Shown here: positions 5,400 through 11,104 of the stretch, piece after piece
How positions within the stretch are numbered: position 1 is the first letter of the stretch
Layout of the letters: each line of letters begins with the position of its first letter
Source: Frankiales bacterium
Lineage (GTDB): Bacteria > Actinomycetota > Actinomycetes > Mycobacteriales > SCTD01
Direction of reading: 5' to 3'
NCBI GenBank assembly: GCA_025965495.1
Contig: JAOPWW010000115.1
Span: 1 to 11,104, forward strand
DNA: 11,104 nucleotides
Made by a program: the position numbers and the translations under genes
The notes under the pieces: generated by a model
Told to the model about the DNA's origin: nothing
What the model saw: only the letters and a program-made list of their open reading frames with translations
The model's database searches: none

Positions 5400-7931
5400 T
5401 CACGGGTGTGCGGGAGCGGCCGCTCCGGCGACCGGCGTACCGGTGGCCTTCTCGGGCGCGGAGCGCGGGTACAGCTTGAGGCGGAGCAGGCGCGAGCTGC
5501 GCGAGAAGCTCATGCTCGCGAGGCCCGGCAGACCGAGCTCCAGGCCCTTCTCGTGACGGAGCTCGAGCACGGCCTCCGTGGTCCAGGGGTCCGCACCTGT
5601 GATCCCCGCGGGGCCGAGCGTGACGTCGCGGCTGCGGCTGAACCGCCCGCTGAGCGAGAGGGTCGTCGTGAGCCCGACCACCGCGTCGTCGGGCTTCAGG
5701 TCGGACACGTAGGACGCCGCGGCGTCCTTGTCGACGCTCAGGGCGCCGATGGCGCCCGACTGCGCCGACTGCAGCGGCACGTCGAGGACGTCGAGGGCCT
5801 GCTTGCCGAACTCGACGGCGCCCTCCTCGAACGCGGCGATCTCGGGTGCCCGGGGGTCGACGTCGGCCGTCGCCTTCTTCTTGGCGGCGGCCTCGTCGCG
5901 CGACTTCACGAGCGCCTTCTGCACCTGCGGCCCGATCTTGGCTGCTGCGTCGGCCACCTTCAGGGCGATGTCACCGGGCGAGGCGACGGCGGTCGGGATG
6001 GTGGCCGAGAGCGTCCCGATCACGTTCACCCCGGTCAGCTTCGGCCCGGTCCAGGTGAGGTCGGCCTCGAGGGCGCCCGCGAACGGCCCGGCCTCGGCCG
6101 ACAGCTCGGTCTCCAGCTTCGTGCGCCGCAGCCCCGACGACGGCGCCGGCCCGCGAGCCCGTGAGGTCGAGGACGTCGTCGGGGCGGCGTGCCCGCGGGC
6201 GTTGTCGACCGTGGCCTTGTCGTAGTACGTGCCGGTGCGCAGCTGCGCCGAGCCCTTGACGTCGACGACGCCCTTCTTGCCACCCTCCGCGCCCACGCCG
6301 ACAGCGAGGCCCGACCAGTACTCGTCACCCGGTTGCAGGGCGGTCTCGACGAAGCGGCTCCACGTCTCGGCCTCGAAGTGGCGGGCGTCGCACTTCAGCT
6401 GTCCGACCGCCGCGGTGGCGCCGCCCAGGCCCCACAGCGCCTCCTGGAACTCGCGCGGGACCCGGCTCTCGCGGAACTGCCGGTACAGCCCGTAGGAGAC
6501 GAGCTGCGCGAGCCCTGCGGCGCCGTCGCGGGAGGCGGCCTCGATGAAGAACCCGGCCTTCGCGCCGGCGCTCCCGCCGCCGGGCAGCTCCCCTCCGCCG
6601 GTCACGGCGACGACGAGCGTCCCGCGCGTGAGGACCGCGCTGGACGTGGTCTCCTCCCCGGGGTCGGTGTCGTCGTCCTTCTCGAGCTTGCCGGTGATCT
6701 GGAAGCCGACGTACCACCCGCCGCCGTTGACCCGCAGCTCGAGGTCGAGGGCGGCCTCGTCGCCGACCCTGGGCACGAGCTTGTCGACGGCCTTGGACAG
6801 GATCCCGGCCTGGGTCCCCATGGCGCCGTTCTCGAGGGTCGCCGCGGTCTTGGCCTTCGCGTCGGCGAGGTCGGAGGCGCGTTCGCGCGCCGCGTGCGTG
6901 TCGGCGACCGGACCGGCCTCGAGGACCGTGACGGTCCGCTCGGCGACCTGCTTCTTGAGGCCGTCGCGGAACGACTTGTCACCCTCGAGGTAGCGCTTGA
7001 CCTGCTTGACCACGGGCCGGCCCGTGAGCTGGGCCTGCGCGATCGCGGCCTGCCGTGCCTCGAGCGTCACCCGGTCCTCGAAGCGCTCCGCCAGGGAGAG
7101 CGCCTCCTGGCCGACCTCCTCGAAGAGCTCCTCGTCCCGGGCGGTGTGCGCGGCCGGCGTGCGCATGCTCACGGTCACGCCCGCGAGGCGCTCGCGCACC
7201 CGGGCCAGCTCCCGCTGCAGCGGGGGGTCGGTGGCGACCGTGCGGAGAGCGGCCGTCTGGGCCCGCTCGACCACCGTCGACTCGGCCTTCGCGAGGAGCG
7301 TGGAGACGGGGAGGTGTCCGAGCACCTTCTCGCCGATCACGCGGTCGAGCGCCTTGTCGCGGACGTTCTCCCGCAGCAGCTCCGCGGCGCGCGCGCGGGT
7401 CTTGTCGATGTTCTGGCGGGACATGAGCGCGGTGTGCACGACGTCCCGCCAGTCCAGCTCCGCGCTCGCACGTTCGGTCAGGGGGCGCGTGTCGTCCGCG
7501 AGACCGGGACGCTCCCAGCCGCCCACCTCCTGGGCCTGGGCGGTAGACGCCTCGCCAGCCTTGCCTGCGAGCCCCTTGAGCTCCTCCTTGCCGGTCCTCT
7601 TGAGCCCGGTGCCGACGAGACGGCGGGCGATCCCGAGCACCTGGCCCTCGTTGCGGACCCGCTGCTGCGCCGCGACCGCCCCCGCCACCACCTCCGCCTT
7701 CGGCTTCAGCGAGACGTCCCGCGTGCGTTCGAGGAGTGCGGACTGGCGCGCGCGCAGCCGGTCGAACTGGACCTTGCGACGTTCGTCGAGGTCCGGCAGG
7801 GGAGCCGGCCCGTTCGACCTGGCCCGGCCCGACGGCCGCGGGGCCCGGAGGCCGACGTCCGGGGCCGGGGGCGCCGGCCGGGAAGGGGGGAGCCGACGCG
7901 GGCCGGCGGACGTCACGGTCGGGGTCGTCAC
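5400..7931 (-). CDS. Unrecognised 843-residue protein, candidate eCIS cargo or accessory component
   Basis: I recognise no family. The first 60 residues are Pro/Arg/Ala-rich and look disordered. Residues about 60-380 are highly charged and look helical, with probable coiled-coil stretches (for example KTRARAAELLRENVRDKALD). Residues about 385-600 turn Gly-rich with alternating beta-like strands (ALDLELRVNGGGWYVGFQIT, GTLVVAVTGGGELP, GLAVGVGAEGGKKGVVDVKG). After a short Ser/Thr/Pro/Arg-rich linker near 585-605 comes another beta-like segment, a Lys/Ala helix, and a final strand-rich part with an Arg/Leu-rich end. No signal peptide, membrane helix, HExxH or DUF4157-type motif is seen. It lies 148 bp downstream of DUF4255 in the same direction, and its 3' end nearly touches the ATPase gene. 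The GTG 7931 start has no clear ribosome site; GTG 7916 is also possible. In eCIS loci, large non-conserved proteins next to core genes are often payloads, so cargo is a reasonable but unproven guess. Confidence 0.85.
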   Translation of the reverse strand: MTTPTVTSAGPRRLPPSRPAPPAPDVGLRAPRPSGRARSNGPAPLPDLDERRKVQFDRLRARQSALLERTRDVSLKPKAEVVAGAVAAQQRVRNEGQVLGIARRLVGTGLKRTGKEELKGLAGKAGEASTAQAQEVGGWERPGLADDTRPLTERASAELDWRDVVHTALMSRQNIDKTRARAAELLRENVRDKALDRVIGEKVLGHLPVSTLLAKAESTVVERAQTAALRTVATDPPLQRELARVRERLAGVTVSMRTPAAHTARDEELFEEVGQEALSLAERFEDRVTLEARQAAIAQAQLTGRPVVKQVKRYLEGDKSFRDGLKKQVAERTVTVLEAGPVADTHAARERASDLADAKAKTAATLENGAMGTQAGILSKAVDKLVPRVGDEAALDLELRVNGGGWYVGFQITGKLEKDDDTDPGEETTSSAVLTRGTLVVAVTGGGELPGGGSAGAKAGFFIEAASRDGAAGLAQLVSYGLYRQFRESRVPREFQEALWGLGGATAAVGQLKCDARHFEAETWSRFVETALQPGDEYWSGLAVGVGAEGGKKGVVDVKGSAQLRTGTYYDKATVDNARGHAAPTTSSTSRARGPAPSSGLRRTKLETELSAEAGPFAGALEADLTWTGPKLTGVNVIGTLSATIPTAVASPGDIALKVADAAAKIGPQVQKALVKSRDEAAAKKKATADVDPRAPEIAAFEEGAVEFGKQALDVLDVPLQSAQSGAIGALSVDKDAAASYVSDLKPDDAVVGLTTTLSLSGRFSRSRDVTLGPAGITGADPWTTEAVLELRHEKGLELGLPGLASMSFSRSSRLLRLKLYPRSAPEKATGTPVAGAAAPAHP
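5413..5426. terminator. 14-bp palindrome between convergent gene ends, weak terminator candidate
   Basis: GGAGCGGCCGCTCC is a perfect palindrome in the last codons of the 843-residue gene, 18 nt past the ATPase stop. As RNA it could fold as a 5-bp GC stem with a GGCC loop in either direction, and it is the only such structure at this convergent junction. There is no T-tract on either side, so a classical intrinsic terminator is not supported. Confidence 0.25.
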
Positions 7932-8057
7932 GGGCGCGGTCCCGGCGCGTGCAGGGGCGGACGGGGGCGTGCGTCAGCGGTCACGGGTGCACCTCCGGGC
8001 GGCAGTGCGGCGAGGCTACGGACGGCGCTGCCGGCCGGGAAGGGGGTGGATCCGTCC

Positions 8058-8073
8058 CTGCACCTAGAGGCAG
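8058..8073. promoter_or_regulatory. Imperfect dyad CTGCACCTAGAGGCAG, possible third operator or 3' hairpin
   Basis: This 16-bp element matches the dyad at 3439-3454 in 13 of 16 positions, and 12 of its 16 bases are self-complementary. It lies 7 bp past the DUF4255 stop and 126 nt before the start of the 843-residue gene. It is nested in a wider inverted repeat, GCCGGCC (8030-8036) with GGCCGGC (8073-8079). It may be a weaker regulator site for the 843-residue gene, or simply an RNA hairpin that marks the end of the DUF4255 transcript. The sequence does not decide between these. Confidence 0.3.
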
Positions 8074-8079
8074 GCCGGC

Positions 8080-8688
8080 TCAGGTCGGGCTCGGGACGCG
8101 TCCGGCCGCCCGCTCGCGCACGGCTCCCGCCTGCACGTCCAGCACGGCCGGCTGGGTGACGGGAGGTCCGCCGGGGACGACCGTCCCGACGTCGAGCGCC
8201 ACCGTCACCGTCAGGTCCAGCGACGGCTTGAGCTCGCCTCCGAGCGCCGACCACAGGTCCGGGGACTTGCGGTCCGTCGGGGGCGGCTGCGCGACCTGCA
8301 GCTCGCTGGCCTGGTCGAGGGCCACGCCGCCGCTGCGGAGCCACGCGGCGGGGAGGACCTCGTGGCGGAGCAGCCCGACCAGGCACGCCGACAGCAGGGC
8401 GTGCTCGTCCTCGGGCCGTGCGGTCCAGCAGGTGAGCAGGTACGACAGGGCGTACCAGCGCTGAGGTGCGCGCACCCCGACGACGCGTCCGTCCTCGACC
8501 ACCGGGGTCCGCCCCGCGTGCCGGCGGGACAGGACCTCGTGCACGTCGTACAGGTACAGGTCGACGGCCGGACCGCTGCGCCGTGCCGACCAGTCCTTGG
8601 TCGGGGCCTCGAAGGTCACCGCGACGGCGTCGTCCGGCACCGCCTCCCGGACGGCCCGCCGCAGCGCGTCGTCGACGGCGCCGATCAC
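8080..8688 (-). CDS. DUF4255 tail terminator protein (Afp16/Pvc16 type)
   Basis: The 202-residue product matches DUF4255 along its length: MIGAVDDALRRAVREAVPDD, the strand VAVTFEAPTKDWSARR, VDLYLYDVHEVLSRRHAGRT, then the hallmark PQRWYALSYLLTCWTARPED and EHALLSACLVGLLRHEVLP. A strand-rich C-terminal part follows (DLWSALGGELKPSLDLTVTV). In known eCIS particles this protein forms the cap that ends tube and sheath growth and fixes tail length. It is shorter than the Afp/PVC homologs (about 300 residues) but close to what I expect for actinobacterial versions. The GTG start at 8688 overlaps the TGA of the regulator gene as GTGA, so it is translationally coupled to the regulator and should be made along with it. 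Confidence 0.93.
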   Translation of the reverse strand: MIGAVDDALRRAVREAVPDDAVAVTFEAPTKDWSARRSGPAVDLYLYDVHEVLSRRHAGRTPVVEDGRVVGVRAPQRWYALSYLLTCWTARPEDEHALLSACLVGLLRHEVLPAAWLRSGGVALDQASELQVAQPPPTDRKSPDLWSALGGELKPSLDLTVTVALDVGTVVPGGPPVTQPAVLDVQAGAVRERAAGRVPSPT

Positions 8689-9329
8689 GTGATGAGGCCC
8701 TGCCGGAGCGCGGAGGCCACGGCCTGCGTGCGGTTGCGCACCCCGAGCCGGGTCGTGAGGTCGTGGACGACGTTCTTGACGGTCCGCTCGCTGTAGGCGA
8801 GCTGGCGGGCGATGCCGTGGGTGTCCTCGCCGTCGGCCAGCAGCTGCAGGACCTGCGTCTCCCGGGTGGTGAGGCCGGAGGACGACAGGCCCCGTGGGGC
8901 GAGCACGTCGCGCCCGAGCCGCTGCACGTGGCCGAGCAGCCGGCCGAGCAGGTCCGGCGGGAGCGTGCCGTCGCCGTCGTCGGCGGTGCGGACCGCGCCG
9001 GCGAGCGCCTCGGGCGTCGCGTCACTGCGGCGCAGCAGGCCGCAGGCACCGGCCTCGACGAGCGCGAGCAGGGCGGCGTCGTCCAGTTGCCCGACGACGG
9101 CGACGGCGCGACGCGCCCCGGAGGCGAGCACCTGCCGCACGAGCAGCGCCGCGCGCACCGGGTCGTCCGCCACGCAGACGACGACGTCGGCCCGGGCCGC
9201 CTCGCGGTCGTCGACGACGTGCAGCGTGCGGACCTCGCGCAGGCCGGCCACCACGCCGCTGCGGGAGACGGGGTCGTCGGCGAGCACGACGACGCGGACC
9301 AGCTCGACGACGACGGACGGGACGGACAC
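8685..9329 (-). CDS. LuxR/NarL-type response regulator with degenerate receiver domain
   Basis: The 214-residue product has a receiver-like N-terminal domain (about 10-125) and a LuxR-type helix-turn-helix at about 148-212 (LTTRETQVLQLLADGEDTHG, IARQLAYSERTVKNVVHDLT, TRLGVRNRTQAV). The receiver keeps the early acidic pair (D18, D19). In the third strand, ADVVVCVADD, the usual phosphoacceptor Asp is replaced by Val (V53), and the conserved Lys of GYLLK is Arg in GLLRRSD. Normal aspartyl phosphorylation is therefore unlikely, though D55 two residues on leaves a small doubt. No histidine kinase gene is nearby. The GTG start has a perfect AGGAGGT 6 nt upstream. It overlaps DUF4255 by 4 nt and is divergent from the membrane-protein gene, so it is well placed to control both and possibly itself. 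Target genes are inferred from position. Confidence 0.93.
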   Translation of the reverse strand: MSVPSVVVELVRVVVLADDPVSRSGVVAGLREVRTLHVVDDREAARADVVVCVADDPVRAALLVRQVLASGARRAVAVVGQLDDAALLALVEAGACGLLRRSDATPEALAGAVRTADDGDGTLPPDLLGRLLGHVQRLGRDVLAPRGLSSSGLTTRETQVLQLLADGEDTHGIARQLAYSERTVKNVVHDLTTRLGVRNRTQAVASALRQGLIT

Positions 9330-9335
9330 CGGTGC

Positions 9336-9342
9336 ACCTCCT
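9336..9342 (-). promoter_or_regulatory. Ribosome binding site of the LuxR-type regulator
   Basis: On the minus strand a consensus AGGAGGT lies 6 nt before the GTG at 9329 and fixes that start. It is the strongest ribosome site in the window, which implies efficient translation of the regulator and of the coupled DUF4255 gene. Confidence 0.85.
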
Positions 9343-9402
9343 GGGCCGGCCCGGGAGGGCGGCAGGGGGACTCAAACCCGACGCGGTCAACAGCGGCACA
9401 AC

Positions 9403-9452
9403 GGGCACGTGGTCCTGCCCGAACGGGCAGCCGCGGGACGTGTGGAGGGCAG
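9403..9452 (+). promoter_or_regulatory. Three GGGCA half-sites spaced exactly 22 bp apart
   Basis: GGGCA starts at 9403, 9425 and 9447, so both intervals are 22 bp, about two helical turns. The middle copy is the right arm of the perfect dyad at 9415-9430. The first two copies share AACGGGCA and the last two share GGGCAG. Same-face spacing suggests cooperative binding of a dimeric or oligomeric regulator in the divergent promoter between the regulator operon and the membrane-protein gene. Confidence 0.45.
9415..9430. promoter_or_regulatory. 16-bp dyad CTGCCCG-AA-CGGGCAG, candidate operator (copy 2)
   Basis: This is a perfect inverted repeat with 7-bp arms in the 147-bp divergent region between the regulator and the membrane-protein gene. 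It lies 85 nt from the regulator start and 46 nt from the membrane-protein start. It agrees with the dyad at 3439-3454 in 13 of 16 bases, including all six outer bases of each arm. Best guess: an autoregulatory site of the linked LuxR-type protein. Another regulator is possible. Confidence 0.55.
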
Positions 9453-9476
9453 CGCGCGAGGTCCAGGGTGGAGGAC

Positions 9477-10847
9477 ATGAGCGCCGCCGTCGTCCTCGCG
9501 GACACCTCGCTGGAGGTGGTGCCGGGCGAGACGCTGACCGTGAAGGTCGTGGTGACCAACACCGGCACCGTGGTCGACGCGATCGGGCTGGACGTCGTCG
9601 GCCTGCCCGAGGGCTGGGCACGGGTCGAGCCGGCGGAGGTGCGGCTGCTCCCCGGTCGCCGGCGCGAGGTCGAGCTCCTCGTCGCGCCCCCGCGCGCCAG
9701 CACGACCGCGACCGGGCTGGCCGTCCTCGGGGTGCGGGCGCAGTGCCGGGAGGACCCGGGCGGCAGCTGCGTCGAGGAGGCCGTCCTCGAGGTCCTGCCG
9801 TTCACCGACGTCGCGGCGGAGCTCGTGCCGCGGTCGCGCCGGGCCCGCGGCCGGCGCAGGGCCCGGTTCGTCGTGGCGGTCGACAACCGCGGCAACGCGC
9901 CCGTGACGGTGGGCCTGGACGCCTACGACCCGGACCAGGACCTCGTGCTCGCGATCGGCCAGCCTCAGCTGCAGTGCCTGCCGGGGAGCGCCACGTTCGC
10001 GACCCTGCTGGTCCGCGGCCAGAGCACCTACTGGCGGGGTCCCGACCAGGCCAAGGGCTTCCTCGCGGTCGTCGTCGTGCCCGGACAGCCCCAGCCGCTC
10101 GAGCTCGCGGGCACCCTCGACCGGCGGGCCGTGCTGCCGCAGTCCCTGCCCCGGGTGGCCACGCGCTTCGCGCTGCTGGGCGCCGCCCTGGCCGCGCTGC
10201 TGCTGCTCGGCCCGTCCCTCGTCCGCGCCTCGACGGGGGGCGGGGCGGCCACGGAGGCCGAGAAGGCGTCCGTCGAGCAGGCGCTCAAGCCGGCGAACGA
10301 CACCGCCCGCGAGGCGGCGGCCGACGCCGAGGCGGCCCGCCGGGCGGCCGAGGAGGCGCTCGCCAAGGCCAAGGCCGTCCCCAGCGCCGGTCCGGTCCGC
10401 ACGGCCGCGCCCGTGCCGAGGCCGGGCGCGCAGCCGTTCACGGCGCGCCTCCAGGTGAGCGGGACCTCGACCGCCCCGTTCCTGCGCATCGGGCCGGACC
10501 AGGCCCTGTCCCTGGACGGGTTCGTGCTGCAGCCCAACGGCGACCGCGGCGAGATGGCGCTGCTGCGCGACGGCGTCGCGCTGGTCACCGCGCGCCTCGG
10601 CGACACCCAGGTCTTCCAGCTGCCCTCGCCGGTCCTGTTCGGGCCGGCGTCGACCGTGCAGTTCTCCGTCGTCTGCCGCAACCCCGAGGGGGACCCGTGC
10701 GACGCCGCCCTGCTGCTGACCGGCACGGCCCGGACGGTCCCGGTCGCGACGCCCGCGCCGTCCCCTGGTGCGGTGGCGTCCGCCCCGGCGCCGGCTCCGC
10801 AGCCGGCGCGCACGGCAGACCCGCTGCCCGCAGCACCCCCCGGTTAG
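9477..10847 (+). CDS. Bitopic membrane protein with Ig-like domains, candidate eCIS membrane anchor
   Basis: The 456-residue product has no signal peptide. Residues about 1-110 and 112-220 look like two Ig-like beta-sandwich domains; the first has the pattern EVVPGETLTVKVVVTNTGTV...LPEGW seen in NEW3/COG1470-type proteins. One membrane helix follows at about 231-249 (FALLGAALAALLLLGPSLV), preceded by Arg-rich sequence, which places the N-terminus in the cytoplasm. Residues about 255-300 form an Ala/Glu/Lys coiled coil. About 315-420 is a beta-rich outer domain with a possible disulfide pair in CRNPEGDPC, then a Pro/Ala tail. A membrane protein called CisA has been described for Streptomyces injection systems; a similar role, linking a cytoplasmic particle to the membrane, is my inference and homology is not verified. 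ATG 9477 follows AGGGTGGAGG; GTG 9468 is an in-frame alternative. It is divergent from the LuxR/DUF4255 operon. Confidence 0.88.
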   Translation: MSAAVVLADTSLEVVPGETLTVKVVVTNTGTVVDAIGLDVVGLPEGWARVEPAEVRLLPGRRREVELLVAPPRASTTATGLAVLGVRAQCREDPGGSCVEEAVLEVLPFTDVAAELVPRSRRARGRRRARFVVAVDNRGNAPVTVGLDAYDPDQDLVLAIGQPQLQCLPGSATFATLLVRGQSTYWRGPDQAKGFLAVVVVPGQPQPLELAGTLDRRAVLPQSLPRVATRFALLGAALAALLLLGPSLVRASTGGGAATEAEKASVEQALKPANDTAREAAADAEAARRAAEEALAKAKAVPSAGPVRTAAPVPRPGAQPFTARLQVSGTSTAPFLRIGPDQALSLDGFVLQPNGDRGEMALLRDGVALVTARLGDTQVFQLPSPVLFGPASTVQFSVVCRNPEGDPCDAALLLTGTARTVPVATPAPSPGAVASAPAPAPQPARTADPLPAAPPG

Positions 10848-10865
10848 CCCGGACGGAGCAGAAGG

Positions 10866-10886
10866 GGTACCTAGGTCTAGTGCTCC
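10866..10886. promoter_or_regulatory. CTAG-rich island, possible promoter or operator
   Basis: The 90-bp gap before the last gene holds a locally AT-richer segment containing GGTACCTAGGTCTAGTG. It includes the palindromes GGTACC and ACCTAGGT and two CTAG tetramers 6 bp apart. CTAG is rare in this window. The last gene may therefore have its own promoter, but I cannot place -35 and -10 boxes with confidence. Confidence 0.3.
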
Positions 10887-10937
10887 CGACCGTCGCGTGC
10901 GGTTGTCTCACCCTCGACGAACTGGGGGGTTCCGGAC

Positions 10938-11104
10938 ATGCGCGACACGACGACGACGGCCGCGGTGCCGCTGCGCGCCCTCCCGAGGCAGGGCGGCCCG
11001 GACGCGCGGCTGCGCGGACTGCTCGACGAGCTGCGGGTCGAGGCGGCGCAGGCCGACCGCGAGGGTGACCCGGCTGCCGCCGCGGACCTGCGGCGGGCCG
11101 CTGT
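10938..11104 (+). CDS. Start of an unidentified gene, 3' end beyond window
   Basis: An open frame runs from ATG 10938 to the window edge, 55 full codons, starting MRDTTTTAAVPLRALPRQGG. Residues 20-55 look helical and charged (LRGLLDELRVEAAQADREGD, then PAAAADLRRAA), which could be the start of a TPR-like or coiled-coil domain. A GGGGGG run about 9 nt upstream is a possible ribosome site. It is in the same direction as the membrane-protein gene and 90 bp behind it, with a CTAG-rich segment between. Too little is present to name a function. The codon bias fits a real gene. Confidence 0.65.
   Translation, partial: MRDTTTTAAVPLRALPRQGGPDARLRGLLDELRVEAAQADREGDPAAAADLRRAA

Noticed and set aside
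1420..5556. A 1378-codon open frame on the plus strand
   Set aside because: It runs antisense through the tube and sheath genes and out of frame through the ATPase, all of which have clear family matches. Its Arg/Gly/Ala-rich low-complexity translation is typical of a shadow frame in very GC-rich DNA.
5400..7931. Metalloprotease or DUF4157-type eCIS effector
   Set aside because: No HExxH or other protease motif was found in the 843-residue product.
6189..8159. A 656-codon plus-strand frame
   Set aside because: It is antisense to the 843-residue gene and runs into DUF4255, with no ribosome site or recognisable domain.
9371..9410. A sigma-70-like promoter in the AT-richer part of the regulator upstream region
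   Set aside because: A TTGAC-like box can be read on the minus strand, but no -10 box lies at 16-18 bp, so it is not called.
8466..9476. N-terminal extension of the membrane-protein frame upstream of 9477
   Set aside because: It is antisense to the regulator and DUF4255 genes. The Ig-like domain starts right after ATG 9477, which has a nearby ribosome site.
7928..9895. A 655-codon minus-strand frame
   Set aside because: It covers the DUF4255, regulator and membrane-protein genes in wrong frames and is mostly Arg/Ser/Ala low complexity.
8894..11068. A 724-codon plus-strand frame
   Set aside because: It is Arg/Gly-rich, out of frame with the membrane-protein gene and crosses the start of the next gene.

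Overview
The window is very GC-rich with strong G/C bias at third codon positions, GTG starts, and compact overlapping genes. This points to a high-GC actinobacterium (actinomycete); the genus cannot be told from the sequence. Five genes together identify part of an extracellular contractile injection system (eCIS, a phage-tail-like particle): a tail sheath, a T4 gp19-like tail tube, a CxxC tail-assembly protein, an Afp15/Pvc15-type AAA+ ATPase and a DUF4255 (Afp16/Pvc16) tail terminator.

Layout. Block A (positions 1-3345, minus strand) is a tight operon: sheath (3345-1792), tube (1763-1284), CxxC tail-assembly protein (1277-819), a 57-residue DUF6760-like protein apparently starting at CTG (822-649), and a conserved-looking protein that starts at GTG 661 and runs off the left edge. 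Block B is the AAA+ ATPase (3500-5395, plus strand), divergent from the sheath. Block C (9329-5400, minus strand) is a LuxR/NarL-type regulator, DUF4255 overlapping it by GTGA, then an unrecognised 843-residue protein that converges on the ATPase with only 4 bp between them. Block D (9477 to the right edge, plus strand) is a bitopic membrane protein with two predicted Ig-like domains, then the start of another gene at 10938. Spike/VgrG, LysM, gp25, baseplate and tape-measure genes are not visible and probably lie left of position 1.

Working together: the tube polymerises inside the sheath, DUF4255 caps the tail, the ATPase acts in assembly or sheath recycling, and the CxxC and DUF6760 proteins probably help tube or baseplate assembly. 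The membrane protein is a candidate anchor for the particle and the 843-residue protein a candidate cargo or novel accessory part. Both of these roles are inference.

The most interesting non-coding signal is a shared 16-bp dyad, CTGCCC-N4-GGGCAG. It occurs once in each of the two divergent intergenic regions (3439-3454 and 9415-9430), at nearly the same distance from the flanking starts (45 and 46 nt to the plus-strand start; 93 and 85 nt to the minus-strand start). A weaker relative lies at 8058-8073. This suggests one regulator, perhaps the linked LuxR protein with a degenerate receiver, coordinates all blocks. No stretch over 300 bp lacks a gene. No tRNA, rRNA, CRISPR array or insertion sequence was seen.
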